A DNA stretch of 14,255 nucleotides, from assembly GCA_003157315.1 (NCBI GenBank), contig PMJE01000210.1:1-14255 (forward strand). Direction: 5' to 3'. The notes beneath the pieces were generated by a model, which did no database searches, was not told the DNA's origin, and worked only from the letters and a program-made list of their open reading frames with translations. A program made the translations under genes and the position numbers. Shown in pieces: positions 7,854 through 14,255 of this stretch (its first letter is position 1; every line of letters starts with the position of its first letter). This stretch comes from Myxococcales bacterium. GTDB taxonomy: Bacteria; Myxococcota; Polyangia; Fen-1088.

Positions 7854-8573
7854 CTACGCGGCCCAGAGTTCGACGTCGAAATCCGCGGCTGCGCGCAACT
7901 CCTCGGCAACCCTCTGCCGGGCGTGATGCAGGCGGGACATCACAGTCCCAATGGGACAAGCCTCAGCCTCGGCGATCTCGTCGTAGGCGCAGTCTTCGAA
8001 CTCGCGCAGGATGATGGCCTGCTTATGCACGGGAGTCAGCCGAGCCACTGCGGTCCGCACCAGGATCTGCATCTCCGCGCTGCTCATCTCACGCTCCGGG
8101 GTCTGGTCGTGGGATGGCTCCAGCTTGGGCTGGCAGTCGTCGCCATGCTCGTCGGCCGACGTGCCTTCTGCCCGGGCAGACCGCTTGCGAAGAATGTCCA
8201 GGCTTGCATTCATCACGATGCGATGGATCCATGTGGTGAAAGACGCGCGACCCTCGAAACGGTGCAGGTTGCGCCACATCTTCAGCATCGCGTCCTGCAC
8301 AGCATCCTCGGCATCGTCGCGATTGCGCAGCACCTTCAATGCAATGGCCAAGGCCCGCGGACGGACCTGCTCAAGCAGCGGCCGCAAAGCTTGGACATCG
8401 CCAGCCTGGGCCTGCTCTGCCAGAGCAGATGCTTCATCGCGTCGTGGCTCGTCCGCTGGCGCAGCCCTTTTCCGACCAGCCAAACCGCCCACCGAGGACC
8501 GACCCGCCACGCTCGACTGTGGCAGTCTTGCTGCCAGGTCCGCTAAGATCGCGAAATCCGTGGTTGGTTGCAT
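7854..8573 (-). CDS. ECF-type RNA polymerase sigma factor
   Basis: A 239-residue sigma-70-family factor of extracytoplasmic-function type. Region 2 (about 61-133) contains LRNRDDAEDAVQDAMLKMW (82-100) and SFTTWIHRIVMNASLDILRK (111-130), the core-binding and -10-recognition part. A variable acidic linker (136-165) follows. Region 4 (about 167-227) contains LTPVHKQAIILREFEDCAYD (179-198) and PIGTVMSRLHHAR (207-219), the -35-recognition helix-turn-helix. The first 55 residues are an unusual Ala/Arg-rich extension with no recognised domain. The ATG at 8573 was chosen over a longer frame reaching 8669 because AAGGAAG (8582-8588) sits 8 bases before it and the longer N-terminus looks non-coding. 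No anti-sigma gene is adjacent. The gene is divergent from the DUF4175/peptidase operon, 145 bp away, and may control it. The target regulon is unknown. Confidence 0.93.
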   Translation of the reverse strand: MQPTTDFAILADLAARLPQSSVAGRSSVGGLAGRKRAAPADEPRRDEASALAEQAQAGDVQALRPLLEQVRPRALAIALKVLRNRDDAEDAVQDAMLKMWRNLHRFEGRASFTTWIHRIVMNASLDILRKRSARAEGTSADEHGDDCQPKLEPSHDQTPEREMSSAEMQILVRTAVARLTPVHKQAIILREFEDCAYDEIAEAEACPIGTVMSRLHHARQRVAEELRAAADFDVELWAA

Positions 8574-8581
8574 GGCGGTAA

Positions 8582-8588
8582 CTTCCTT
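8582..8588 (-). promoter_or_regulatory. Ribosome binding site of the sigma factor gene
   Basis: AAGGAAG on the minus strand, 8 bases upstream of the ATG at 8573. It decides the start against the longer reading from 8669. Confidence 0.65.
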
Positions 8589-8703
8589 GTGCAAAGCCGG
8601 GACCGTCGCTTTGCGCAATAGGAACCATCCGCGATAGGCCAAGACGCACTCAGTCATCTTGATCCCCATCTCGCGACAGGCGGAGCTGCGGACGGCCTCG
8701 GAC

Positions 8704-8709
8704 TATACT
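8704..8709 (+). promoter_or_regulatory. Possible -10 box giving a leaderless transcript of the DUF4175 gene
   Basis: TATACT ends 9 bases before the ATG at 8719, so transcription would start within a few bases of the start codon. No Shine-Dalgarno is visible before that ATG, which fits leaderless translation. No convincing -35 is seen. The overlapping minus-strand reading, TATAGT (8702-8707), could equally be a -10 for the sigma gene. Confidence 0.3.
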
Positions 8710-8718
8710 TTCCAACCC

Positions 8719-11712
8719 ATGACCGACATCGAGCGGGTCCGCCTCTTTCTGCGCCAGGTGCGCCGGCGGGCTCTCTTGATCTTGGGACTGCGCGCCGCCG
8801 GCTTCACCGCCGCGGCCATGCTGGCCGCGCTCCTGCTACTCGGCCTGACCGCCGCCTGGATCGGCCCAGCCTCCTCCTGGTCGACTGTGACCATCCTGAT
8901 CTTGCTCACCCTCCTGTTTTCGGGCTTGGGCCTGGTGTGGGGCCTGCCCGCGCGTCGGCTGCGATCCATTCGGGCCACGGCAGCACTTGCGGGCCAACGT
9001 CACCCGCCGCTGGCCAGCGATCTGTTGTCCTCGGTTGAGCTTGATGTCGGGGAAGACCTCGAGCTGCCCAATTCCGCGTCTCCGGCGATGACCCGTGCTT
9101 TCTTTGCGTCCGTGGCGGACGCGGCCGCTCCGCTCGATCCTGCGCACTTGCTCCCGCTGCGGAACGAGGCTCGGGCCGGGTTTGCCGCCGCCGCGGCAGC
9201 CCTGGTGCTGGTGCTGGCCGTGGCCCTGTCACCCAACACAGTTGGCCGGGGCCTGCACCTGCTCGCCCATCGGCCGAGCAGGTTTGAAGCCGCCTCTCCG
9301 TCGCGCGACCCGCTGGTTGCCGACCTGCGCATCACCTATAAATATCCAGCCTACACAGGACTGGCGCCGCACGTGGTGGAAGGATCCACGGGCGACATCG
9401 TGGCACTTCGGGGAACTCGCGTGCTGCTCGAAATGCGACCCCTGCGTTCGACGCGCCAGGCGTTGCTGCTTTTGGGCGACTCGGGCGAGGGAGGTGAGAT
9501 CCCGGTGGCAGTGGCGGCGGGCAAGCTGTCGGCTGGGCTGGTCGTCAATGAAGACAACAGCTATCGCGTCTGGTTGTCACCGCTCTTGGGCCGGCCAGTG
9601 CGCGAGACGCGGCCCCATCGCATCGTGGTCGAAGCTGACCGGCCGCCCGAGGTGGACATTATGGCGCCCGCCGATCGCTTGGAACTGGCCGCACCCAGGC
9701 CGGTCGAAGTGGGCTACTCAGCCCGCGACGACTACGGGCTGGCCCGCATCGATCTTGTCTACCGGGTCAACAACGGGCCCGAGCAGCGGACTTTACTCAA
9801 GGACCCACAGGGCGTGCGAGCCGTGCGCGGCACCACTTTGTTCGAACCCACCACCGCCATGCTCACACCCGGCGCGCGCGTTGCCTACCACATCGAAGCC
9901 TCTGATCGCGACGACGTCTCGGGCAGCAAGACGGGCGCCTCGCGCACCCTCACCCTGGTGATCCACAACCCGCGCGAAGCCCTCGACGAGCACCTGGAGG
10001 CAGAACATGTGGTGCTCGACAAGCTGGTGGGCACGCTCGCCGACCGCATCGAGTTTGGCGAAGCGGTGTCCGAGTCGCCACCGCTGGAGCGGCTGTGGCG
10101 CTGGCGCGATCTGCACGACGCCGAAGAATCGCACCTGGTACTGCTCGGCCGCCTGGTCGATGAGCAGCGCCGCAAGGCCACCTCCAGCCGGACCTTGGTG
10201 GCCGCCCTGGCAGGCATCGCCGATCGGCTGGGGCGCCAGATGCGCGAGGAGGCGGATCTGCTCAAGGGCCTGCGCAAGAAGGCCGATCAGGGCGGGCTGA
10301 CTCCGGCGCGGCTCAACCGGCTGCAGCCGGCGGGCGCCCGCCATGTGACGGAGCTAGAGAGTGCCGTGCTCGTGCTCGACGATCTCATCGGCCGGCAACG
10401 CCTCGACGATTTGGCCGAGTTGGGCAAGGAACTGACCGATGCGCACAAGCGCCTGCAGGACCTGTTGGCGCGCTACCAGGTGGCGGGTGATGAAGGATTG
10501 CGCCGGCAGATCGAGCGCGAGATCCGCGAGCTGCGCGCGCGCATTGCCGAGCTGGCGCGCAAGATCGGCGAGGTCAAGGCGCGCAACGAGGTTGCGACCG
10601 ACTGGATGAACATGCCTGATCCGAAGCGGGCGTTGGAACAGGCGTCCCGACTCGATTCGCTGCTGGAAAAGGGCGACGCGCGTTCCTTGGCCGAAGCGCT
10701 GGCGGAACTGGGCCGAACCTTGGCGGCGCTCCAGCAGGCGCTCGACAAGAACGCAGACGACTTCGCGCGCGAGCGCTTCCCGCAGGAGAGCCGGGCCCTG
10801 GCCGAGGCCATGAAGAAGATTGGCGATCTGGAAGGAGACGAGCGCAGCCTGGCTGCGGACAGCAAGGCGTTGGCAGTACAAACCGAGGCGGAACAGGAGC
10901 GACGACTGGCAGCGCTGCTCGACGCCTTTCTCGCCAAAGCCAAGCAGAGCCTCGACGGTGTGCAACGGCGAATCGCGGGCACGCCGCCGCGCGAGGCGGG
11001 GTCTGCTCTGAGCGCGGATCTGGATCGCGCGCGGGACAACGTCCGGCAATTGCGCCGGCAGCTTCCCGCCAAGGAATGGGCTGAGTCACGCAAGGAAAGC
11101 GAGCGCCTGGTGGCTGGTCTGCGCCGCGTGCAGGGCACGCTGGCTGAGCGCAGTGCAGACAAACCAGCTTCTTCTTCTCTCGACAGCTATGCGCAGCAGA
11201 TCAACGAAGCCGGTGCTATGGCGCAAGACCTGGCCGCCGACCTGGCCAAGCTGGTTCCGCGCAGCGAGGAAATCCTGACGCCCGGGCAGCGCGAGCAAGC
11301 GCGGGGCATGGGCGAGCGGCAAGACAGCATCGGCGATCGCACCGAACGTCTGGCGCAAGAACTGGACAAGCGCCAGGGCCAGGTTCCGGGTGGCGAGGTG
11401 GCGAGCTCTGAGCTGGGCGGGATTGCCGGGCAAATGCGGCAGGCCAGCAAGGATCTGCGGCAAGGCGCGGCGGTGGAGGGATCGGGCCGCGCCGAAGAGG
11501 CGGCCGAGCGCCTGGCCAAGCTGCGCGAGTCGATGGGCCAACGCCCTTTGGGCAGCGCACGTTCGGCGCGTGAGCCAGTGCGGATTCCCGGCGCCGACGA
11601 GTACCGTGCCCCGCGCGAGTGGCGCGAAGAACTGATGGAGGCCATGCGCGAACAGGCGCCGGAGAAATTCCGCGATGAGGTACGCCGGTACTACGAGGAG
11701 CTGGTGCGATGA
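8719..11712 (+). CDS. DUF4175-family inner-membrane protein with long periplasmic coiled coil
   Basis: A 997-residue protein of the DUF4175 type, function not established. Three hydrophobic segments lie at about 19-48, 53-75 and 153-171. They precede a beta-rich region (about 195-415) with two recognisable stretches: LRITYKYPAYTGLAPHVVEG (203-222) and the family-typical VGYSARDDYGLARIDLVYRV (331-350). From about 420 to 960 the chain is almost entirely charged Ala/Leu/Glu/Arg helix with heptad-like spacing, a long coiled coil. The C-terminus (ADEYRAPREWREELMEAMRE, then FRDEVRRYYEELVR) resembles the conserved end of large DUF4175 proteins. The ATG at 8719 was preferred to a TTG at 8659 because the conserved membrane region follows closely and the extra 20 residues look untranslated; no Shine-Dalgarno is visible at either. 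The stop overlaps the next gene's ATG. A structural or scaffold role at the membrane is likely but inferred. Confidence 0.88.
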   Translation: MTDIERVRLFLRQVRRRALLILGLRAAGFTAAAMLAALLLLGLTAAWIGPASSWSTVTILILLTLLFSGLGLVWGLPARRLRSIRATAALAGQRHPPLASDLLSSVELDVGEDLELPNSASPAMTRAFFASVADAAAPLDPAHLLPLRNEARAGFAAAAAALVLVLAVALSPNTVGRGLHLLAHRPSRFEAASPSRDPLVADLRITYKYPAYTGLAPHVVEGSTGDIVALRGTRVLLEMRPLRSTRQALLLLGDSGEGGEIPVAVAAGKLSAGLVVNEDNSYRVWLSPLLGRPVRETRPHRIVVEADRPPEVDIMAPADRLELAAPRPVEVGYSARDDYGLARIDLVYRVNNGPEQRTLLKDPQGVRAVRGTTLFEPTTAMLTPGARVAYHIEASDRDDVSGSKTGASRTLTLVIHNPREALDEHLEAEHVVLDKLVGTLADRIEFGEAVSESPPLERLWRWRDLHDAEESHLVLLGRLVDEQRRKATSSRTLVAALAGIADRLGRQMREEADLLKGLRKKADQGGLTPARLNRLQPAGARHVTELESAVLVLDDLIGRQRLDDLAELGKELTDAHKRLQDLLARYQVAGDEGLRRQIEREIRELRARIAELARKIGEVKARNEVATDWMNMPDPKRALEQASRLDSLLEKGDARSLAEALAELGRTLAALQQALDKNADDFARERFPQESRALAEAMKKIGDLEGDERSLAADSKALAVQTEAEQERRLAALLDAFLAKAKQSLDGVQRRIAGTPPREAGSALSADLDRARDNVRQLRRQLPAKEWAESRKESERLVAGLRRVQGTLAERSADKPASSSLDSYAQQINEAGAMAQDLAADLAKLVPRSEEILTPGQREQARGMGERQDSIGDRTERLAQELDKRQGQVPGGEVASSELGGIAGQMRQASKDLRQGAAVEGSGRAEEAAERLAKLRESMGQRPLGSARSAREPVRIPGADEYRAPREWREELMEAMREQAPEKFRDEVRRYYEELVR
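11695..11700 (+). promoter_or_regulatory. Internal ribosome binding site of the metallopeptidase gene
   Basis: GAGGAG lies inside the last codons of the DUF4175 gene, 8 bases before the overlapping ATG at 11709. It supports coupled translation of the two genes. Confidence 0.65.
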
Positions 11713-13295
11713 AACGAAGCGTGGCGCTGGCCGTGGCGGCACTGGGCTTGACCGCGCCGGTTTCCACCAGGGCCGAGGAGGTGGGCGAGGTCGAGGAGGC
11801 GGAGCAAGTAGTCAGGCTGTACGACCAATGGCGCTTTCAGGATGCGGACCGCAAGCTGGCTGAGCTTGAGCGTACCCATCCCGGCGAGGCGCGCACACTC
11901 TACGCCGAGGGATATGAGCGCTTCTTGAGCGGCGACTACCCGGTTGCCGTGGCCAAGTTGAAGGCCGCCAGCGCGAGCATGCCGGTCAAGGAATTGTTGT
12001 CGCTGGCGCAAGGCGCGCAGACCAGCATCGAGGGCCACCAAACCCGACGCTCGCCGCATTTCGTGATTCGCTTTCCCCCGGAAGATGTGGTGATTGCCGA
12101 CTATGCCCTGGATGCGCTGGAAAGTGCCGCCGCGGCTTTGCAGGCCGACCTGGGTTTTGTCCCGTCCCGCCCGATCCCGGTGGACATCTTGCGCAGCCCA
12201 GTCGACCTAGCGCTGGTCACTGCACTGACCACCGACGACGTGGAGCGCACTGGCACCATTGCGGTGTCCAAATGGGGCCGCATCATGCTGTCCAGTCCGC
12301 GCGCCATGCGGCTCGGCTATGACTGGCTGGACAGCCTGTCACACGAGCTGGTCCACTATGCAGTGGCGAGCGCGACCCACGATCGGGCGCCAGTGTGGCT
12401 GCAGGAAGGCTTTGCCAAGTTCCTCGAACACCGCTGGCGGGATCCGCCTGGCCTGTCACTTACGCCTTCATTGCAGCACCTGCTCGCCAAGGGCCTGCAA
12501 ACCCACAAACTGATCAGTTTCGATGCCATGCACCCGTCCATGGCCAAGCTGGCGCGCGCTGAAGACGCGTCGCTGGCCTTTGCCGAGGTGACCACTGCCA
12601 TCGCCCTGCTCTTCACCAGCGGCGGAATGCCAGCCCTGCGCAATGTGCTTTCCATGATCGCGCTCGGCGCCGACGCACGCATGGCGGTGGCCCGGGCCTA
12701 TGGCGAAAGTGGAACCTGGGCGGAGTTCGAAAAAGCGTGGCGAGCCTTCATGACTGCCCAGCACTACAAAATCATTCCCGGCTTCGAGGCGCTGTTGCCC
12801 AAATACCGCAAAGACAGCGCCATTGCTGCCCGCCGGGCGCCAGTTGAAGACGAGGCCACCCCGGAGCACGCCGGCGCCGAGCGATTTTTGCGCCTGGGAA
12901 ACATGCTGCTTGCACGCGGCCGAGTGCGAGCTGCCAGCGCGGAATACGAGAAAGGCGCCAAAGAAGCGGGCCCGGCGTATTGGTTGTTTTCAGTCAAGCT
13001 GGGTCGCGCCTACCTGGCCATGGGCTTGGCTGACCGAGCCTTGCAGGCCGTAGCGCCTGCGCAGGCGCTCTATCCCGAAGTGCCCTGGCCGAATCTTATT
13101 GCCGGGCAAGCATTGCTGGCAAAAGGCGACGCTGCCGGTGCGGTGGCGCCACTGTTGGCGTCGCTGGCCGCCAATCCCTTTGACCCGAGTGTGCACTGCA
13201 GTTTGGCCGAGGCCTACAAGAAGTTGCCCGCCGACGCCGCGACGACCAACAAGCGCCAGCGGGCGGAGCGCGACTGTCGGGCGCTGGGGAGGTAG
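11709..13295 (+). CDS. Secreted peptidase-MA-like zinc metallopeptidase with TPR-like repeats
   Basis: A 528-residue exported protein. Residues 1-22 are a signal peptide with likely cleavage after TRA. Residues 30-105 form a TPR-like helical pair (AEQVVRLYDQWRFQDADRKL and the following AEGYERFLSGDYPVAVAKLK). The catalytic core is gluzincin-like: SHELVHYAVA gives the zinc motif HELVH (H212, E213, H216), and VWLQEGFAKFLEH (229-241) supplies the probable third ligand E233. This HExxH...EGxAxxxE arrangement matches the peptidase MA family (Pfam Peptidase_MA_2 type). TPR-like repeats resume at about 385-510 (FLRLGNMLLARGRVRAASAEYEKGAKEA and so on). The ATG overlaps the upstream stop as ATGA, with GAGGAG 8 bases before it. 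No membrane anchor follows the signal peptide, so it is probably periplasmic. The substrate is unknown; partnership with the DUF4175 protein is inferred from the overlap. Confidence 0.88.
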   Translation: MKRSVALAVAALGLTAPVSTRAEEVGEVEEAEQVVRLYDQWRFQDADRKLAELERTHPGEARTLYAEGYERFLSGDYPVAVAKLKAASASMPVKELLSLAQGAQTSIEGHQTRRSPHFVIRFPPEDVVIADYALDALESAAAALQADLGFVPSRPIPVDILRSPVDLALVTALTTDDVERTGTIAVSKWGRIMLSSPRAMRLGYDWLDSLSHELVHYAVASATHDRAPVWLQEGFAKFLEHRWRDPPGLSLTPSLQHLLAKGLQTHKLISFDAMHPSMAKLARAEDASLAFAEVTTAIALLFTSGGMPALRNVLSMIALGADARMAVARAYGESGTWAEFEKAWRAFMTAQHYKIIPGFEALLPKYRKDSAIAARRAPVEDEATPEHAGAERFLRLGNMLLARGRVRAASAEYEKGAKEAGPAYWLFSVKLGRAYLAMGLADRALQAVAPAQALYPEVPWPNLIAGQALLAKGDAAGAVAPLLASLAANPFDPSVHCSLAEAYKKLPADAATTNKRQRAERDCRALGR

Positions 13296-13352
13296 TAGCT
13301 CCAAACCGGTTGAAAATGAACGAACAGAAGGCCCGTGCCGTTCAACCCACGA

Positions 13353-14255
13353 CTACCGTTTTCGGAGGATAGTGCCTCCTGTGCCTACAGCCCATATCTC
13401 CCGGGGACTGCTGCCCCAGATGCCGCTCAAATGCACGAGGCTCCCGGCCAGTGAATCAGACCAGGCGACGCCGTTCCAGTGGGCAATGTCCTGGGGGTGA
13501 TCTGTGTAAAAGCCCTCCAGGCTTGTGCCCACGAGCCAGCGATCGTCAGGTGCATTGAGCCATATTCCGGCTCCGGCGACTGGTTCTTTGGAATTCGACC
13601 ATTCCGTACCGTTCCAATGGCTCGCTGCTGGCCCCATGAAGCCCCCACCCCAGCCAGCAGACGTCCAAGCGCCCATGAGCCAGACGTCGTTGGGCGCGGT
13701 ACTCGAAACCAACCACCACTCCGTGCTTTCCCATCCAATTCCCGTGCAGGATGTGCCGCCCTGCTGGCAGTTCGAGCCCCACCAGTCGACCGCGGGCAGC
13801 TTCTGGACCGACCACCGCATGCCGTCCCAATGCACGACCGTGCCTGCATAGCCTGCAGCCCAGACGTCGTTGGGCGCGGCGCCTGAAACCGCGATGAGGT
13901 TCTCGTTGGTTGGACTCGGCCATGGACTCCAGGTATTGCCATCCCAGTGCGCAATGCTGCCCCAACAACCGACGGCCCAAGCATCGGTAGCGCCGCTGCC
14001 CCAGACCGCCATCAGTGCGTCGTTGGCACCGGTCGGGACAGTGGACCAAGCATCGCCGTTCCAGTGCACCAGATCTGCGGTCTCGGTCGTGGCCCAGACG
14101 TCCTTTGCGCCATTGGCCCAAATCGCGCCACTGCCCTCGCGGCCATTCCCGGCACAGCCATTGTTCATCTTCTCCTGGGGGTCAAGCGCGGTCGACCAAG
14201 CATCCCCATCCCAGTGAACCACGAGGCCGCCTTTCCCCACTGCCCAGATATCGTT
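13353..14255 (-). CDS. Partial gene: tandem-repeat protein (HWDG / NDVWAVG repeats), probable beta-propeller
   Basis: The frame enters from the window edge at 14255 and ends at a TAG at 13353-13355, giving the last 300 residues of a longer protein. Seven (N/D)xxWxxG-like motifs (NDIWAVG, KDVWATT, TDAWAVG, NDVWAAG, NDVWLMG, DDRWLVG, REIWAVG) alternate with six HW(D/N)G motifs, each usually followed by xxWS. Units are 39-71 residues long, with 39 the shortest and recurring period. The pattern resembles beta-propeller-like secreted or outer-surface proteins common in myxobacteria; no enzyme motif is visible. Two Cys clusters (positions near 13750-13800 and 14150) may form disulfides, which suits an extracytoplasmic location. 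The signal peptide and true start lie outside the window. A GTG at 14240 is only the Val of WAVG and not a start. Confidence 0.85.
   Translation of the reverse strand, partial: NDIWAVGKGGLVVHWDGDAWSTALDPQEKMNNGCAGNGREGSGAIWANGAKDVWATTETADLVHWNGDAWSTVPTGANDALMAVWGSGATDAWAVGCWGSIAHWDGNTWSPWPSPTNENLIAVSGAAPNDVWAAGYAGTVVHWDGMRWSVQKLPAVDWWGSNCQQGGTSCTGIGWESTEWWLVSSTAPNDVWLMGAWTSAGWGGGFMGPAASHWNGTEWSNSKEPVAGAGIWLNAPDDRWLVGTSLEGFYTDHPQDIAHWNGVAWSDSLAGSLVHLSGIWGSSPREIWAVGTGGTILRKR
13471..14216. repeat. Six degenerate DNA repeats encoding HWDG/HWNG, plus two identical 20-mers
   Basis: The 11-base pattern CCRTYCCARTG occurs at 13471, 13609, 13822, 13939, 14056 and 14206. The spacings are 138, 213, 117, 117 and 150 bases, all multiples of three. 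The 20-mer CCAGACGTCGTTGGGCGCGG is identical at 13680-13699 and 13860-13879, 180 bases apart. These are the DNA image of the protein repeats and a substrate for copy-number change by recombination. Confidence 0.85.

Noticed and set aside
8621..8626. GGAACC, resembling an ECF -35 element, upstream of the DUF4175 gene
   Set aside because: No convincing -10 partner follows at 16-17 bases, so a direct ECF promoter cannot be supported by eye.
8574..8669. Longer start for the sigma factor (from 8669)
   Set aside because: The extra 32 residues have no sigma similarity, and the ATG at 8573 has a well-placed AAGGAAG.
10354..11742. Long minus-strand frames opposite the DUF4175 coiled coil
   Set aside because: They mirror the repetitive Ala/Glu/Arg codons of the real gene and show no motif, start signal or sensible composition.
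13296..13352. Weak inverted repeat GGTTGAA / TTCAACC (13308-13314 and 13341-13347) in the convergent gap as a terminator
   Set aside because: Only seven pairs across a 26-base loop and no T-tract; too weak to call.
13471..14216. Spaced short repeats that might suggest a CRISPR array
   Set aside because: Spacings vary from 117 to 213 bases, copies are degenerate and in frame, and they encode the HWDG motif of a repeat protein.

Overview
The window is high-GC DNA, dense in genes and with no gene-free stretch longer than about 150 bases. It most resembles a Myxococcota-type (former Deltaproteobacteria) chromosome. The reasons are a protein ending in a domain I recognise as the MXAN_5187 C-terminal type, a peptidoglycan glycosyltransferase behind a very long AsmA-like region, a DUF4175 coiled-coil membrane protein next to a TPR metallopeptidase, and a secreted-looking protein built from HWDG/NDVWAVG repeats. 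The assignment comes from recognition of protein families and gene style; no search was run. I see no tRNA, rRNA, CRISPR array, transposase or phage gene.

Layout. Bases 1-51 hold the end of an upstream gene. A plus-strand gene (64-1905) then encodes a two-TM sensor-like protein with a HAMP-like segment, a long Pro/Ala linker and the MXAN_5187-type C-terminus. It converges, with only 2 bp between stop codons, on two minus-strand cell-wall genes. These are a bifunctional PBP1A-family penicillin-binding protein (1908-4355) and, 58 bp upstream of it, an AsmA-like/GT51 fusion (4414-6678). A short divergent promoter region separates the fusion from a plus-strand DUF4380 probable lipoprotein (6730-7722). 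A large imperfect palindrome of the CACAGAGACACAGAG type lies between the DUF4380 gene and a convergent ECF-type sigma factor (7854-8573, minus). Divergent from the sigma gene across 145 bp is a two-gene operon: a 997-residue DUF4175 membrane/coiled-coil protein (8719-11712) and, overlapping it by four bases, a secreted HExxH metallopeptidase with TPR-like repeats (11709-13295). The window ends inside a minus-strand gene (13353 to beyond 14255) for a repeat protein that is probably a beta-propeller.

Working together. Nearly every product acts in or outside the inner membrane. The two glycosyltransferases polymerise peptidoglycan, and the PBP also cross-links it. The sigma factor, DUF4175 protein and metallopeptidase form a plausible envelope-stress or envelope-maintenance module, but that link is inferred only from divergent placement and overlap. 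The most unusual items are the AsmA-like/GT51 fusion and the sigma/DUF4175/peptidase cluster.
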